Source: Phycisphaerales bacterium UBA6054 (GTDB lineage Bacteria > Planctomycetota > Phycisphaerae > Phycisphaerales > UBA1924). Taken from it: 16,126 bases of DNA. The stretch spans positions 1 to 16,126 of the forward strand of contig DIYM01000070.1 of NCBI GenBank assembly GCA_002429045.1, read 5' to 3'. Both the position numbers and the translations under genes were made by a program. Each line of letters starts with the position of its first letter. Position 1 is the stretch's first letter. This document shows, in pieces, positions 7,761-14,753 of the stretch. The notes under the pieces are model-generated. The model saw only the letters and a program-made list of their open reading frames with translations. It was not told the origin of the DNA and did no database searches.

Positions 7761-8519
7761 GTGAAACTCCACCAGCTCCACCTGTTCGCCCGCCTCGGTA
7801 TCGCTCTCTTGGTCCTCGTTCTGCTCGGTGGCTTCGTCGTCTCGGGCCTCTACATGCGTTGGCACTATGACGCCCGCGACGGACAGCCCGGGCTGACCAT
7901 CGACGATATCAAGGGGCACTACCACGGCGTCAACGCGCCCTCGCCGCTGATCTCCGCGCTCGAGTCCGGGCATCCCGAAGACCTCCCCGAACCCGATCGC
8001 GACGCGCTGCTCGAATGGCTCACCAGCGGCGCGAATCTCTCCCTCGGCTACGACGACCTCGATCTGGGCGACGAGGCCCCCGCCGAGATCATCGCGGCGT
8101 TCTGCCTCGATTGCCACAGCCGCGACGCGGAGGGGCCCGACGCCTACGCCCAACTGCCACTCGAGTACTGGGACGACATCCAGCCCATCGCCCACGCGAC
8201 CGACATCGCCCCCGCACCGATCGAGATCATCGCCGTCAGCCAGCACACCCACGCCCCGTCGATGGCCATCATCCTGACCGTCCTCGCCCTGCTCGGAGCG
8301 ATGACCCGGGCCGCCAGGCCCCTGATCGGCGCGGTGGTCTTGCTCGGGGCGGTCGGGCTCGCCGCGGACATGGCATCGTGGTGGCTGGCACGCACCAACG
8401 CGGACTTCGCGTATCTGATCGTGGCGGGGGGGTTCATGTACGGGGCATCGAGCATGCTGATCGGCATCACCGTCATCCTCGACTGCCTGATCCCCGCGCC
8501 AGACCCCGCCGCGGACTGA
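7761..8519 (+). CDS. Membrane protein with one c-type heme motif (CxxCH)
   Basis: No named family can be given with certainty. The 252-aa product has an N-terminal membrane anchor (about residues 11-30), then a roughly 135-residue soluble domain likely outside the cytoplasm, with CLDCH at 115-119, the c-type heme attachment motif. HTH at 162-164 precedes three more hydrophobic helices at about 167-183, 187-206 and 216-242. His-rich spots (GHYHG 52-56, SQHTH 160-164) are candidates for the distal heme ligand. Such a protein could pass electrons between a periplasmic enzyme and the quinone pool; this is inference. The GTG start has AAGG nine bases upstream. It follows the altered Gfo gene by 21 nt and is probably last in the operon. 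Its TGA directly abuts the stop of the convergent isomerase gene. Confidence 0.8.
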   Translation: MKLHQLHLFARLGIALLVLVLLGGFVVSGLYMRWHYDARDGQPGLTIDDIKGHYHGVNAPSPLISALESGHPEDLPEPDRDALLEWLTSGANLSLGYDDLDLGDEAPAEIIAAFCLDCHSRDAEGPDAYAQLPLEYWDDIQPIAHATDIAPAPIEIIAVSQHTHAPSMAIILTVLALLGAMTRAARPLIGAVVLLGAVGLAADMASWWLARTNADFAYLIVAGGFMYGASSMLIGITVILDCLIPAPDPAAD

Positions 8520-9449
8520 TCAGCCGCCGCCCCGGACCCGCTCGAGCAGCTTCTTCGTCGCGATCGATCCGGCACGCGGGTCCAGCCCGCCGCCCTCGTA
8601 CTCCACCCCGACCCAGCCGCGGTAGCCCGCCTCTTTCACGAGCCCGAGCATCCGCGCGTAGTCGGTGCGCACCTCGTTGCCCGCGTCGTCGAACTCGTGC
8701 GACTTGGCGCTCACCGCCTTGGCGTACGGCATCAACTCGGCCACGCCACGGTACCGGTCGTACCAGGCGTCCGCGTCGTCGGCCCGGGACCAGTCCATGC
8801 AGAAGTTCCCGAAGTCCGGCAGCGTGCCCGCCAGCCGGTGATCCACCCGCTCCATCACCCCCGCCAGCCAGGCCCCGTTGGAGCTCAGCCCGCCGTGGTT
8901 TTCGACCAGCACGAACAGCCCGTACGGCTCGGCCAACTCGCACAGCGAGCGCAGCCCGTCCGCCGCCAGCTTCTGCTGCTCCTCCCATGAGCCCGCGCTC
9001 GCCGCGTTGACCCGGATCGAATGGCACCCGAGCTGCGCCGCCGCTCCGAGCCACTTCTTGTGGTTCATCACCGCGACGTTCCGCCTACCGGCGTCCGGGT
9101 CGCCCAGATCGCCCTCGCCGTCGCACATGATCAACAACTGCTCGACACCGGCGTCGCCGGCTCGCTCGTTCATCCGGTCCAGATACGCGACATCGCGTGC
9201 CCTGTCCTTGAAGAACGCGTTGACGTACTCGATGGCCCCGAATCCCATCGCCGCCGCCTCGCCCGCGAAATCGAGGTTGTCGATCTCGCCCGCGAACAGC
9301 AGCTTGTGGAGCGACCACTGGGCGAGGGAAACCCGGAACCAGGCGGCGCCACCGCCCGGCCTCGCCGCCAAGGGAACACCGCCACCCATCGCCACGCACG
9401 CCGAGACGCCAAGCCCGGCACCAACACCGATCGCCTCCCGACGGTTCAT
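8520..9449 (-). CDS. Tat-exported sugar phosphate isomerase/epimerase (TIM barrel)
   Basis: This 309-aa TIM-barrel protein belongs to the xylose isomerase-like superfamily and has a Tat-like signal (MNRREAIG followed by an Ala/Gly/Val-rich stretch to about residue 28). Candidate metal ligands are in place: E183 in VENHGG, D212 in LPDFGNF, H251 in AKSHEF and E283 in VEYEG. It would act in the periplasm on a free sugar or derivative, since phosphorylated substrates are unlikely there. I chose the ATG at 9449 because GGAACGAG lies just upstream and the signal starts well there; an ATG at 9461 adds only MERA. It lies 48 nt after the secretin stop on the same strand, so it could be read through from that unit. 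TACACT (minus strand, 9468-9473) resembles a -10 box, but no -35 is evident. Confidence 0.88.
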   Translation of the reverse strand: MNRREAIGVGAGLGVSACVAMGGGVPLAARPGGGAAWFRVSLAQWSLHKLLFAGEIDNLDFAGEAAAMGFGAIEYVNAFFKDRARDVAYLDRMNERAGDAGVEQLLIMCDGEGDLGDPDAGRRNVAVMNHKKWLGAAAQLGCHSIRVNAASAGSWEEQQKLAADGLRSLCELAEPYGLFVLVENHGGLSSNGAWLAGVMERVDHRLAGTLPDFGNFCMDWSRADDADAWYDRYRGVAELMPYAKAVSAKSHEFDDAGNEVRTDYARMLGLVKEAGYRGWVGVEYEGGGLDPRAGSIATKKLLERVRGGG

Positions 9450-9497
9450 CGCTCGTTCCATACGCTCAGTGTACCGCGCCGGCGTCCCGACGCGGCA

Positions 9498-12275
9498 TCA
9501 CTCGACCGCCTGAGGCGAGGGGATCTCCGCCGGGTCTTCCAGGTACCCCTGGATCCCAGGATCGGCCAGCACCCGGTCCATCTCCGCGAGGGTCTGCTCG
9601 ATCCGCTGGATCAACGCCGAGTAGTACAACTCCGAGATGTAGAAGTTCAGAGCCACCTCCGCGTCGATCACCGTGACCTTGTCCTGGTCCATCGCCGGCA
9701 CGTGCAGGATCTTCCCGACGCGGAAGCTGTTCAGGTTCAACGCCTCGTCGTCCGCGTTGAGCAGGATGACGAGCTTCATCATCATCGCCCGCTGCAGCCG
9801 CACGAGATCACGCTCGTCCTTGAGCAGGATCGTGTACCGCTCTGTCCCATCGGCGAACGGCTGGTTCAACTCCCACAGCAGATCGGTCCAGGTCTCCCGG
9901 TCCGGGCAATCGATCAGGCTGATCTCCGGGATCGGCTCGCTCGCCATCCGATCGAGGTCCATCGAGTTGCGGTCGTACCCGAACGTGATCGCGATGGCCT
10001 TGCCCGGGTTGCTCGCGAAGAACGACGCCGCGTCCTCCCCGCCCCCGACCCGAGACAGCAGGTCGCCGAGGAACCGGACCTTGTACCCCTCCGCCTGGGA
10101 TTCCTCGAAGTAGATCATCCGCTCCGGGTTCACACGCCCGTCCACCTCGGTCCGCTTGATCAGCTCGTAGATCATCCGCTGGACCAGCATCTCCTCGCCC
10201 GGGATGTTGTTGCCGGCGAACTCGTCGAACGGCGCGACCGACGCAAGCGTGAAGTTGTTCTCGATCACCTGCCGCGCAAGCTTCCGATACAGGCTCAGCC
10301 GCCGGTTCTCAGCCAGGAAACGCAGGTCGAACACGTCCTCGCCCCGGATCCGATACGCGTCGCGGAACAGGCGGTTGTTCGTCGAGTCGAACAGATCCTC
10401 GTCCCGAGGCATCGTCCGCGTGATCGTGCGGTTCTCCTCCGGCAGCACATACGGGGTCAGCACGATGATCACCTCGCGCTTCTCCGATTCGGTCCGCGTC
10501 GACTTGAACGCCTCGCCCAGCACCGGGATGTCACCCAGGATCGGGACCTTCTGGTTCGTGACCGTCTCGTTCTTGCTCACCAGCCCGCCGATGATGAACG
10601 GGGTCTTGTTGTCCATCCGCGCGTACGTCTGCACGCGGCGTGTTGAGATCGTCGGCGCCGACGCCAGCAACTCGCCCTCGCCCGAACGCACCTCCAGGTC
10701 ACGCCCCGGAACCGTCGCCGACACGATCGTGTCCACCAGCATGCTGATCTCGTCGCCCCGGTCCGTCACACGCGGGCGGATGTTTAGCAGGATCCCCGTC
10801 GCGATGTACTTGAAGTTGAACGCGATCTTGTTCGAGTTCAGCGTCCCCTCCTGGCTGGTTGCGACCGGGATGTCCTCCCCCACACGGATCGACGCCTGCC
10901 GGTTGTCCATCGTCAGCACGCTCGGGCGGCTCAGGATCTCCGCCTTGCCCTCGCTCACCAACGCCTGGATACGCAGGCCCCAATCAAAGTCCACGTTCCG
11001 CGAGTCCAACCGGTCGAAGTCCAGCGTGTCGCCCACCAGCGACGGGTCCAGCGTGCCGAGCAGCAGGTTGATCGGGCCCTCCTTGAACTCCCACTCCACG
11101 CCCAGCTCATCCAGACCGGTCTCGGAGATCTCCAGCACCATCCCCTCGACAAAGATCAACCGCGCCGGCCTGTCGATGTACTCGTCCAGCAGAGAGCGGA
11201 CCAGGCTCAACTGCTCGGGGTGCGCCGGATGGTACAGAACGATCAGCTGCGAACTCGGCGACGCGTTCACCTCGTCGGGGAGCTTGCCCGCGTTCGTCGT
11301 CACGCTGTTGCCGAACGAACCGGTCTGCACCTTCCCGTCCCCAAGCAGCCCCATCAGCGTCGGAGGAGGCGCGGGCATCACCGTCACCAGAGGCAACTGA
11401 TCGAACGGCACGTCCGCCGGGATCCCCTCCATCCCCCCGACCGTGTTGATGCCCATCCCCCGGAGGGCCTGGATCGCCGAAGCCGGGTTCGTGTAGCTCA
11501 GCCGCACGATCTGACGCGACATGTCCGCGTTCGAAAGGCCGGTGCGCATCCGCTCGACCTGCGCCAGCCCCGCCTCGACCGCCCCCGGCAGCATGTCCAG
11601 GTCCGGGTTCCGCGCCACCGAGCCGTCCGCGCTCACCGCCACGCCCTGAGCCCACACCTGCGGCGGCTGCGACGCGTAACGAACCGAACCGAGCCTCAGC
11701 ATCGAGTACGACCCGTCCCCCGCGTCCCGCGAGAGCACCATCGCCTCGGCGACACCCTCGGGCGTCGCACCGAACTCCGCCGAGCGGTCCGGGCCCGCCG
11801 AGCGATACCCCTTCTCGGTCTGGAGTCTCAACTCGATCGACGAGAGCAACTCCCCCAACTCGGACCGGCTCAGCTTCGTCAGAGGCACCAGCAGCCCCGC
11901 GTCGGACGGAAGATCGAGCGTGCCAACACCCGTCCCCAGCGAAGAGCCCGCGACCGCCGCCGCCAGTTCCGCGACCGGATCCTCCGCTTCCGCACCCTCC
12001 CCGCCGATCCCGCCCAGACCACCGGGCATCGGGCGCCGATCCAACACATCCAAAGCCGCCTCGATCCGGGCCAACCCGATCTCGCTCGGCTCCTCGAAGA
12101 CCACACCGCCGTTCGTGCGTGGCGACTCCATCGTGATCCGCTGAGACCGCTGCGTGGTCGCGCACGACGCCGCGAGGGCGAGCCCCCCGACCGCGCCGAC
12201 AATCCCGAGCCCGACCCGGACGAGTCGAAGCCCCTGGCTCAGAACCGGTTGTGTCGATCCATCGGCACGGGTCAT
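9498..12275 (-). CDS. Secretin-family lipoprotein with long C-terminal extension
   Basis: This 925-aa outer-membrane channel protein is related to GspD/PilQ. The N-terminus has a hydrophobic segment (about 18-37) and a probable lipobox ending in C38 (LAASC), implying a lipid anchor. Residues about 60-250 have no motif I know. An N1-like repeat spans about 256-385 (RLSYTNPASAIQALRGM, then SSQLIVLY). The secretin barrel spans about 430-612, with SRPSV, the gate-region VGEDIPV, and the signature VPILGDIPVLGEAF (577-590) followed by EVIIVLTP. About 310 residues follow, far more than the short S-domain of GspD, and I recognise no family there. The start at 12275 is set by AGGAG five bases upstream (12281-12285); a longer frame to 12377 is rejected. 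The gene lies 104 nt after the ABC exporter gene. No secretion ATPase, pseudopilin or inner-membrane platform gene is in the window. Confidence 0.9.
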   Translation of the reverse strand: MTRADGSTQPVLSQGLRLVRVGLGIVGAVGGLALAASCATTQRSQRITMESPRTNGGVVFEEPSEIGLARIEAALDVLDRRPMPGGLGGIGGEGAEAEDPVAELAAAVAGSSLGTGVGTLDLPSDAGLLVPLTKLSRSELGELLSSIELRLQTEKGYRSAGPDRSAEFGATPEGVAEAMVLSRDAGDGSYSMLRLGSVRYASQPPQVWAQGVAVSADGSVARNPDLDMLPGAVEAGLAQVERMRTGLSNADMSRQIVRLSYTNPASAIQALRGMGINTVGGMEGIPADVPFDQLPLVTVMPAPPPTLMGLLGDGKVQTGSFGNSVTTNAGKLPDEVNASPSSQLIVLYHPAHPEQLSLVRSLLDEYIDRPARLIFVEGMVLEISETGLDELGVEWEFKEGPINLLLGTLDPSLVGDTLDFDRLDSRNVDFDWGLRIQALVSEGKAEILSRPSVLTMDNRQASIRVGEDIPVATSQEGTLNSNKIAFNFKYIATGILLNIRPRVTDRGDEISMLVDTIVSATVPGRDLEVRSGEGELLASAPTISTRRVQTYARMDNKTPFIIGGLVSKNETVTNQKVPILGDIPVLGEAFKSTRTESEKREVIIVLTPYVLPEENRTITRTMPRDEDLFDSTNNRLFRDAYRIRGEDVFDLRFLAENRRLSLYRKLARQVIENNFTLASVAPFDEFAGNNIPGEEMLVQRMIYELIKRTEVDGRVNPERMIYFEESQAEGYKVRFLGDLLSRVGGGEDAASFFASNPGKAIAITFGYDRNSMDLDRMASEPIPEISLIDCPDRETWTDLLWELNQPFADGTERYTILLKDERDLVRLQRAMMMKLVILLNADDEALNLNSFRVGKILHVPAMDQDKVTVIDAEVALNFYISELYYSALIQRIEQTLAEMDRVLADPGIQGYLEDPAEIPSPQAVE

Positions 12276-12280
12276 CGCGG

Positions 12281-12285
12281 CTCCT
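12281..12285 (-). promoter_or_regulatory. Ribosome binding site that sets the secretin start
   Basis: On the minus strand this reads AGGAG, five bases before the ATG at 12275. It decides the start against an in-frame ATG at 12377, which would add 34 residues before the lipoprotein signal. Confidence 0.75.
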
Positions 12286-12379
12286 GATCTCGGGTCAGCC
12301 CAACCCCCGTCCCATCGGGCGGCCGGTCTGTCGCAACTGGGGGGACACCGCCCGGATCGAGGCCCGGGGTTGGTCAATA

Positions 12380-14320
12380 CTAACCCAAAGTCGGCCCGCT
12401 TGTCGCGCCATTCTGGTCGCTTTCGTCGGGCCCCACCGGCGCATCGCCGTCCCGCCGGGCCTCAAACACGCCCCCGCCGACCGGCCCGGTCCCGGCATCG
12501 CCGCTCGCACCGACCGCTCCATCGCCACCGCCCACGCCCGACGCCGACGCGGGGTTCCAGGCGCCCGCCGGATCCGTCTGGGACTTCAGATACGTCGCCG
12601 GCGAACCATCGAAGAACACCTTCCCGTTGCGTATCCCGATGACCCGGTCCATCATGTCAACCAGCCCGATCTCGTGCGTGATCATGATCACCGTCCGCTC
12701 CGGGGTCGCGTCCAGGATCGCCCGGACGATCCCCCGCGACGATTCCGGATCGATCGACGCGGTCGCCTCGTCCAGAATCAGGATGCGCGATTCCTTGATC
12801 AACGCCCGCGCCAGCGTCAGACGCTGCTTCTCGCCGCGACTCAACTCGGCCCCGTAGTCGGACAGCTTCGTCTCGTACCCGTCCGGCAAACGCTCGATCA
12901 CGCCGTCGATGCCCGTCAGCCTGCACGCGGCCCGGATCTCCTCGATCGTCGCGCCCGCCCGGGCGTACCGCAGGTTCTCCGAGATCGTCGCGTTGAACAT
13001 GAACACTTCCTGGAACGCCATCCCGATCGACGCACGCAGCGAAGCCAGCGGGATCTCGCCCGTGTCCGACCCGCCGATCAGCACCCGCCCAGAGGTCGGC
13101 TCGATGAACCGCGGCAGCAGCTTCATCGCCGTGCTCTTCCCCGCCCCGCTGGGCCCGACGATGGCCACACGCTCGCCAGACCGGATCGCGAGATCGATCC
13201 CCCGAAGGATCGGCGAGCCCGGCTCGAACCCGAACACAACATCACGGAACTCGATGGAGCCGCCGCTGACCAGAGCGCCGTCGTCCCCCAGCCGCTCGCC
13301 CACGCCCGCGTCCTGCGCCGGTTCTTCCAGCATCTCGAACACACGCCCGACGCTGGCCGTCGCCTTCGACAGATGGGCGGCGTCGCTGATCACCTTCAGA
13401 ACCGCCGGGTACAGCATCATCACGAAGCCGAAGAACATCATGAACTGCCCGCCCTGCATCCGCCCCTTGATGACCTCGAACGCGCCGTACGCGATCAGCA
13501 GGATCGTCCCCAGACCCACCAGCAGATCCGCGGTGATCTTCTGGAAGAAGTGGTACCGCTGGCTCTTGATCTGGCTCTCGCGGCTCCGCCGGATCGCCTC
13601 GTTGAACACCGCGCTCTCACGCTGCTCGCCCGAGAACCCCTTCACCACCTCCATACCCATGAACTTCTCGACCAGGCTCCCGTACGCCGCCGAGAGATTC
13701 TCCTGGGCCTCCGAGTGGCTCCGACGGATGGGCACCCGGAAGAAACGGCATGTGACGTACTGCAACGGCAGGATCGCGAGAGCCGCGAGCGCGAGCCTCA
13801 CGTTCAGCACGCACAGCACCACGACCAGCACCTGCACCTTCAGCAGATTCAGCATGAGGATCGGGAACTTGTCCTGGATGAAGCTCTGGATCTTGTAGGT
13901 GTCGTCCATCACCCGCGCGCCGACACGCCCCGGCTGATTCGCGCTGTAGAACCGCAGGCTCATCTGCTGCAGGTGATCGAACAGCCGCTTGCGCAGCGAA
14001 AAGCACACATCCTCGCTCGTCCGCAGCGACAGCATCTTCGACCAGAAGAAGAACGTGTTCCGCAGCGCGTACGTGACCAGCAAGCCGGCGAGGATCAGGA
14101 CCAGCAGCATCCCCGGCCCGCCCACGCCCTGCGCCAACTTCGAGTTCGGGAACACGTCATCGATCAGCAACTTGATCGCATAAGGCGGCGCCAAGTCGAT
14201 GACCACCAACGCAAGCAAGCAGCCGATCACCCGCGCCATCCGTCCGGAGTGAGGCCGCATCAGGCTCATCACCCGACCGCTCGCCGGTTCGTTGGCTGAA
14301 CTCCCGCGATCTGTCGACAT
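12380..14320 (-). CDS. ABC transporter, fused permease and ATPase (exporter type)
   Basis: This 646-aa half-transporter should work as a homodimer or with an unlinked partner. The transmembrane domain covers about residues 25-320, with hydrophobic segments near 30-53, 71-93, 155-173, 175-190, 264-285 and 292-310. The nucleotide-binding domain has Walker A GPSGAGKST (389-397), Q-loop Q437, signature LSRGEKQR (493-500, Arg-Glu where GGQ is usual), Walker B ILILD with catalytic E518, and switch H549. This matches the MsbA-like lipid, peptide or drug exporter group; the substrate is unknown. After about residue 585 comes a 60-residue Gly/Ala/Asp-rich tail, probably disordered. The start at 14320 has GAAGGA five bases upstream (14326-14331); the longer frame to 14485 is low-complexity and rejected. 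It is followed by the secretin gene on the same strand. Confidence 0.92.
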   Translation of the reverse strand: MSTDRGSSANEPASGRVMSLMRPHSGRMARVIGCLLALVVIDLAPPYAIKLLIDDVFPNSKLAQGVGGPGMLLVLILAGLLVTYALRNTFFFWSKMLSLRTSEDVCFSLRKRLFDHLQQMSLRFYSANQPGRVGARVMDDTYKIQSFIQDKFPILMLNLLKVQVLVVVLCVLNVRLALAALAILPLQYVTCRFFRVPIRRSHSEAQENLSAAYGSLVEKFMGMEVVKGFSGEQRESAVFNEAIRRSRESQIKSQRYHFFQKITADLLVGLGTILLIAYGAFEVIKGRMQGGQFMMFFGFVMMLYPAVLKVISDAAHLSKATASVGRVFEMLEEPAQDAGVGERLGDDGALVSGGSIEFRDVVFGFEPGSPILRGIDLAIRSGERVAIVGPSGAGKSTAMKLLPRFIEPTSGRVLIGGSDTGEIPLASLRASIGMAFQEVFMFNATISENLRYARAGATIEEIRAACRLTGIDGVIERLPDGYETKLSDYGAELSRGEKQRLTLARALIKESRILILDEATASIDPESSRGIVRAILDATPERTVIMITHEIGLVDMMDRVIGIRNGKVFFDGSPATYLKSQTDPAGAWNPASASGVGGGDGAVGASGDAGTGPVGGGVFEARRDGDAPVGPDESDQNGATSGPTLG

Positions 14321-14325
14321 CCGCG

Positions 14326-14331
14326 TCCTTC
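14326..14331 (-). promoter_or_regulatory. Ribosome binding site that sets the ABC exporter start
   Basis: GAAGGA on the minus strand, five bases before the ATG at 14320. It supports the 646-residue product over the longer open frame beginning at 14485. Confidence 0.75.
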
Positions 14332-14406
14332 TCGATAAGGGCGATACGCCGCCCGACACCAACCACCCCGGATGACGCATCGACGCCCAAAGACCGAACA
14401 AAGACC

Positions 14407-14424
14407 CGGGCCCGTCGGGGCCCG
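14407..14424. repeat. Inverted repeat, 7-bp stem with GTCG loop
   Basis: CGGGCCC (14407-14413) and GGGCCCG (14418-14424) pair perfectly around a GTCG tetraloop. In an RNA from either strand this would be a stable hairpin, about 87 nt upstream of the ABC exporter start. It may be a leader structure, or chance in GC-rich DNA. Confidence 0.4.
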
Positions 14425-14499
14425 CGATCCCTGTGCAGCCGACGGCACCCGTCCCAGCCGCCCGGCAGAACGCCGACCAGCCCATCTCTCAGGACAGCG

Positions 14500-14519
14500 G
14501 CAACCCCGGATCGGGTTGC
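14500..14519. repeat. Inverted repeat, 7-bp stem with 6-nt loop
   Basis: GCAACCC (14500-14506) and GGGTTGC (14513-14519) are perfect arms around CGGATC. It has no T run, and a terminator here would make little sense between divergent genes. It is a candidate regulator binding site or leader hairpin. Confidence 0.45.
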
Positions 14520-14587
14520 GTGTCGCTACCTTACCAGACATCGTCCAAAGCCCAAGCGCCGATGCACAGAACGGCCATCAAACCCCG

Positions 14588-14605
14588 CAAGTTCACGCAA
14601 ACTTG
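14588..14605. repeat. Inverted repeat, operator-like palindrome
   Basis: CAAGTT (14588-14593) and AACTTG (14600-14605) flank a 6-nt spacer. Overlapping this is a second pair, GTTCA (14591-14595) and TGAAC (14604-14608), and copies of AACCCCG sit directly on both sides. The lower GC than its surroundings and the symmetry resemble an operator for a dimeric regulator, about 150 nt upstream of the phosphatase gene. Confidence 0.4.
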
Positions 14606-14753
14606 AACCCCGTATCCGCCGAAAACACCCGGGGCGCTCCAGGCCGCCCCCCGCACGCCCGAGCCCGAAGCACACCGACCTCCCGGCCGAGCGGTCCCGG
14701 CCACAGCACACTGGAAACCCAGGGCCCCGCCAGCCACGCCCGATCGAGCAGCC

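Larger units (their letters stand above)
14321..14753. other. 433-nt divergent intergenic region
   Basis: This is the longest non-coding stretch here, between the divergent ABC exporter and FHA-GAF-phosphatase genes. Both should have promoters in it, but I see no convincing -35/-10 pair on either strand. It holds three perfect inverted repeats, listed separately, and the heptamer AACCCCG occurs three times in plus orientation (14502-14508, 14581-14587, 14606-14612). Open frames crossing it look like low-complexity shadows. Confidence 0.5.

Noticed and set aside
9021..10646. A 541-codon plus-strand open frame opposite the isomerase and secretin genes.
   Set aside because: Long antisense frames are expected in GC-rich coding DNA. 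It is rich in Arg, His, Leu, Val and Asp without any domain, while the minus strand has unmistakable secretin motifs.
12276..12377. Longer secretin start at 12377.
   Set aside because: It would place 34 non-hydrophobic residues before the lipoprotein signal and lacks a good ribosome binding site, whereas 12275 has AGGAG at five bases.
12251..14299. A 682-codon plus-strand open frame opposite the ABC exporter.
   Set aside because: Low-complexity Arg/His/Gln/Pro composition, and the minus strand encodes complete Walker A, signature and Walker B motifs.
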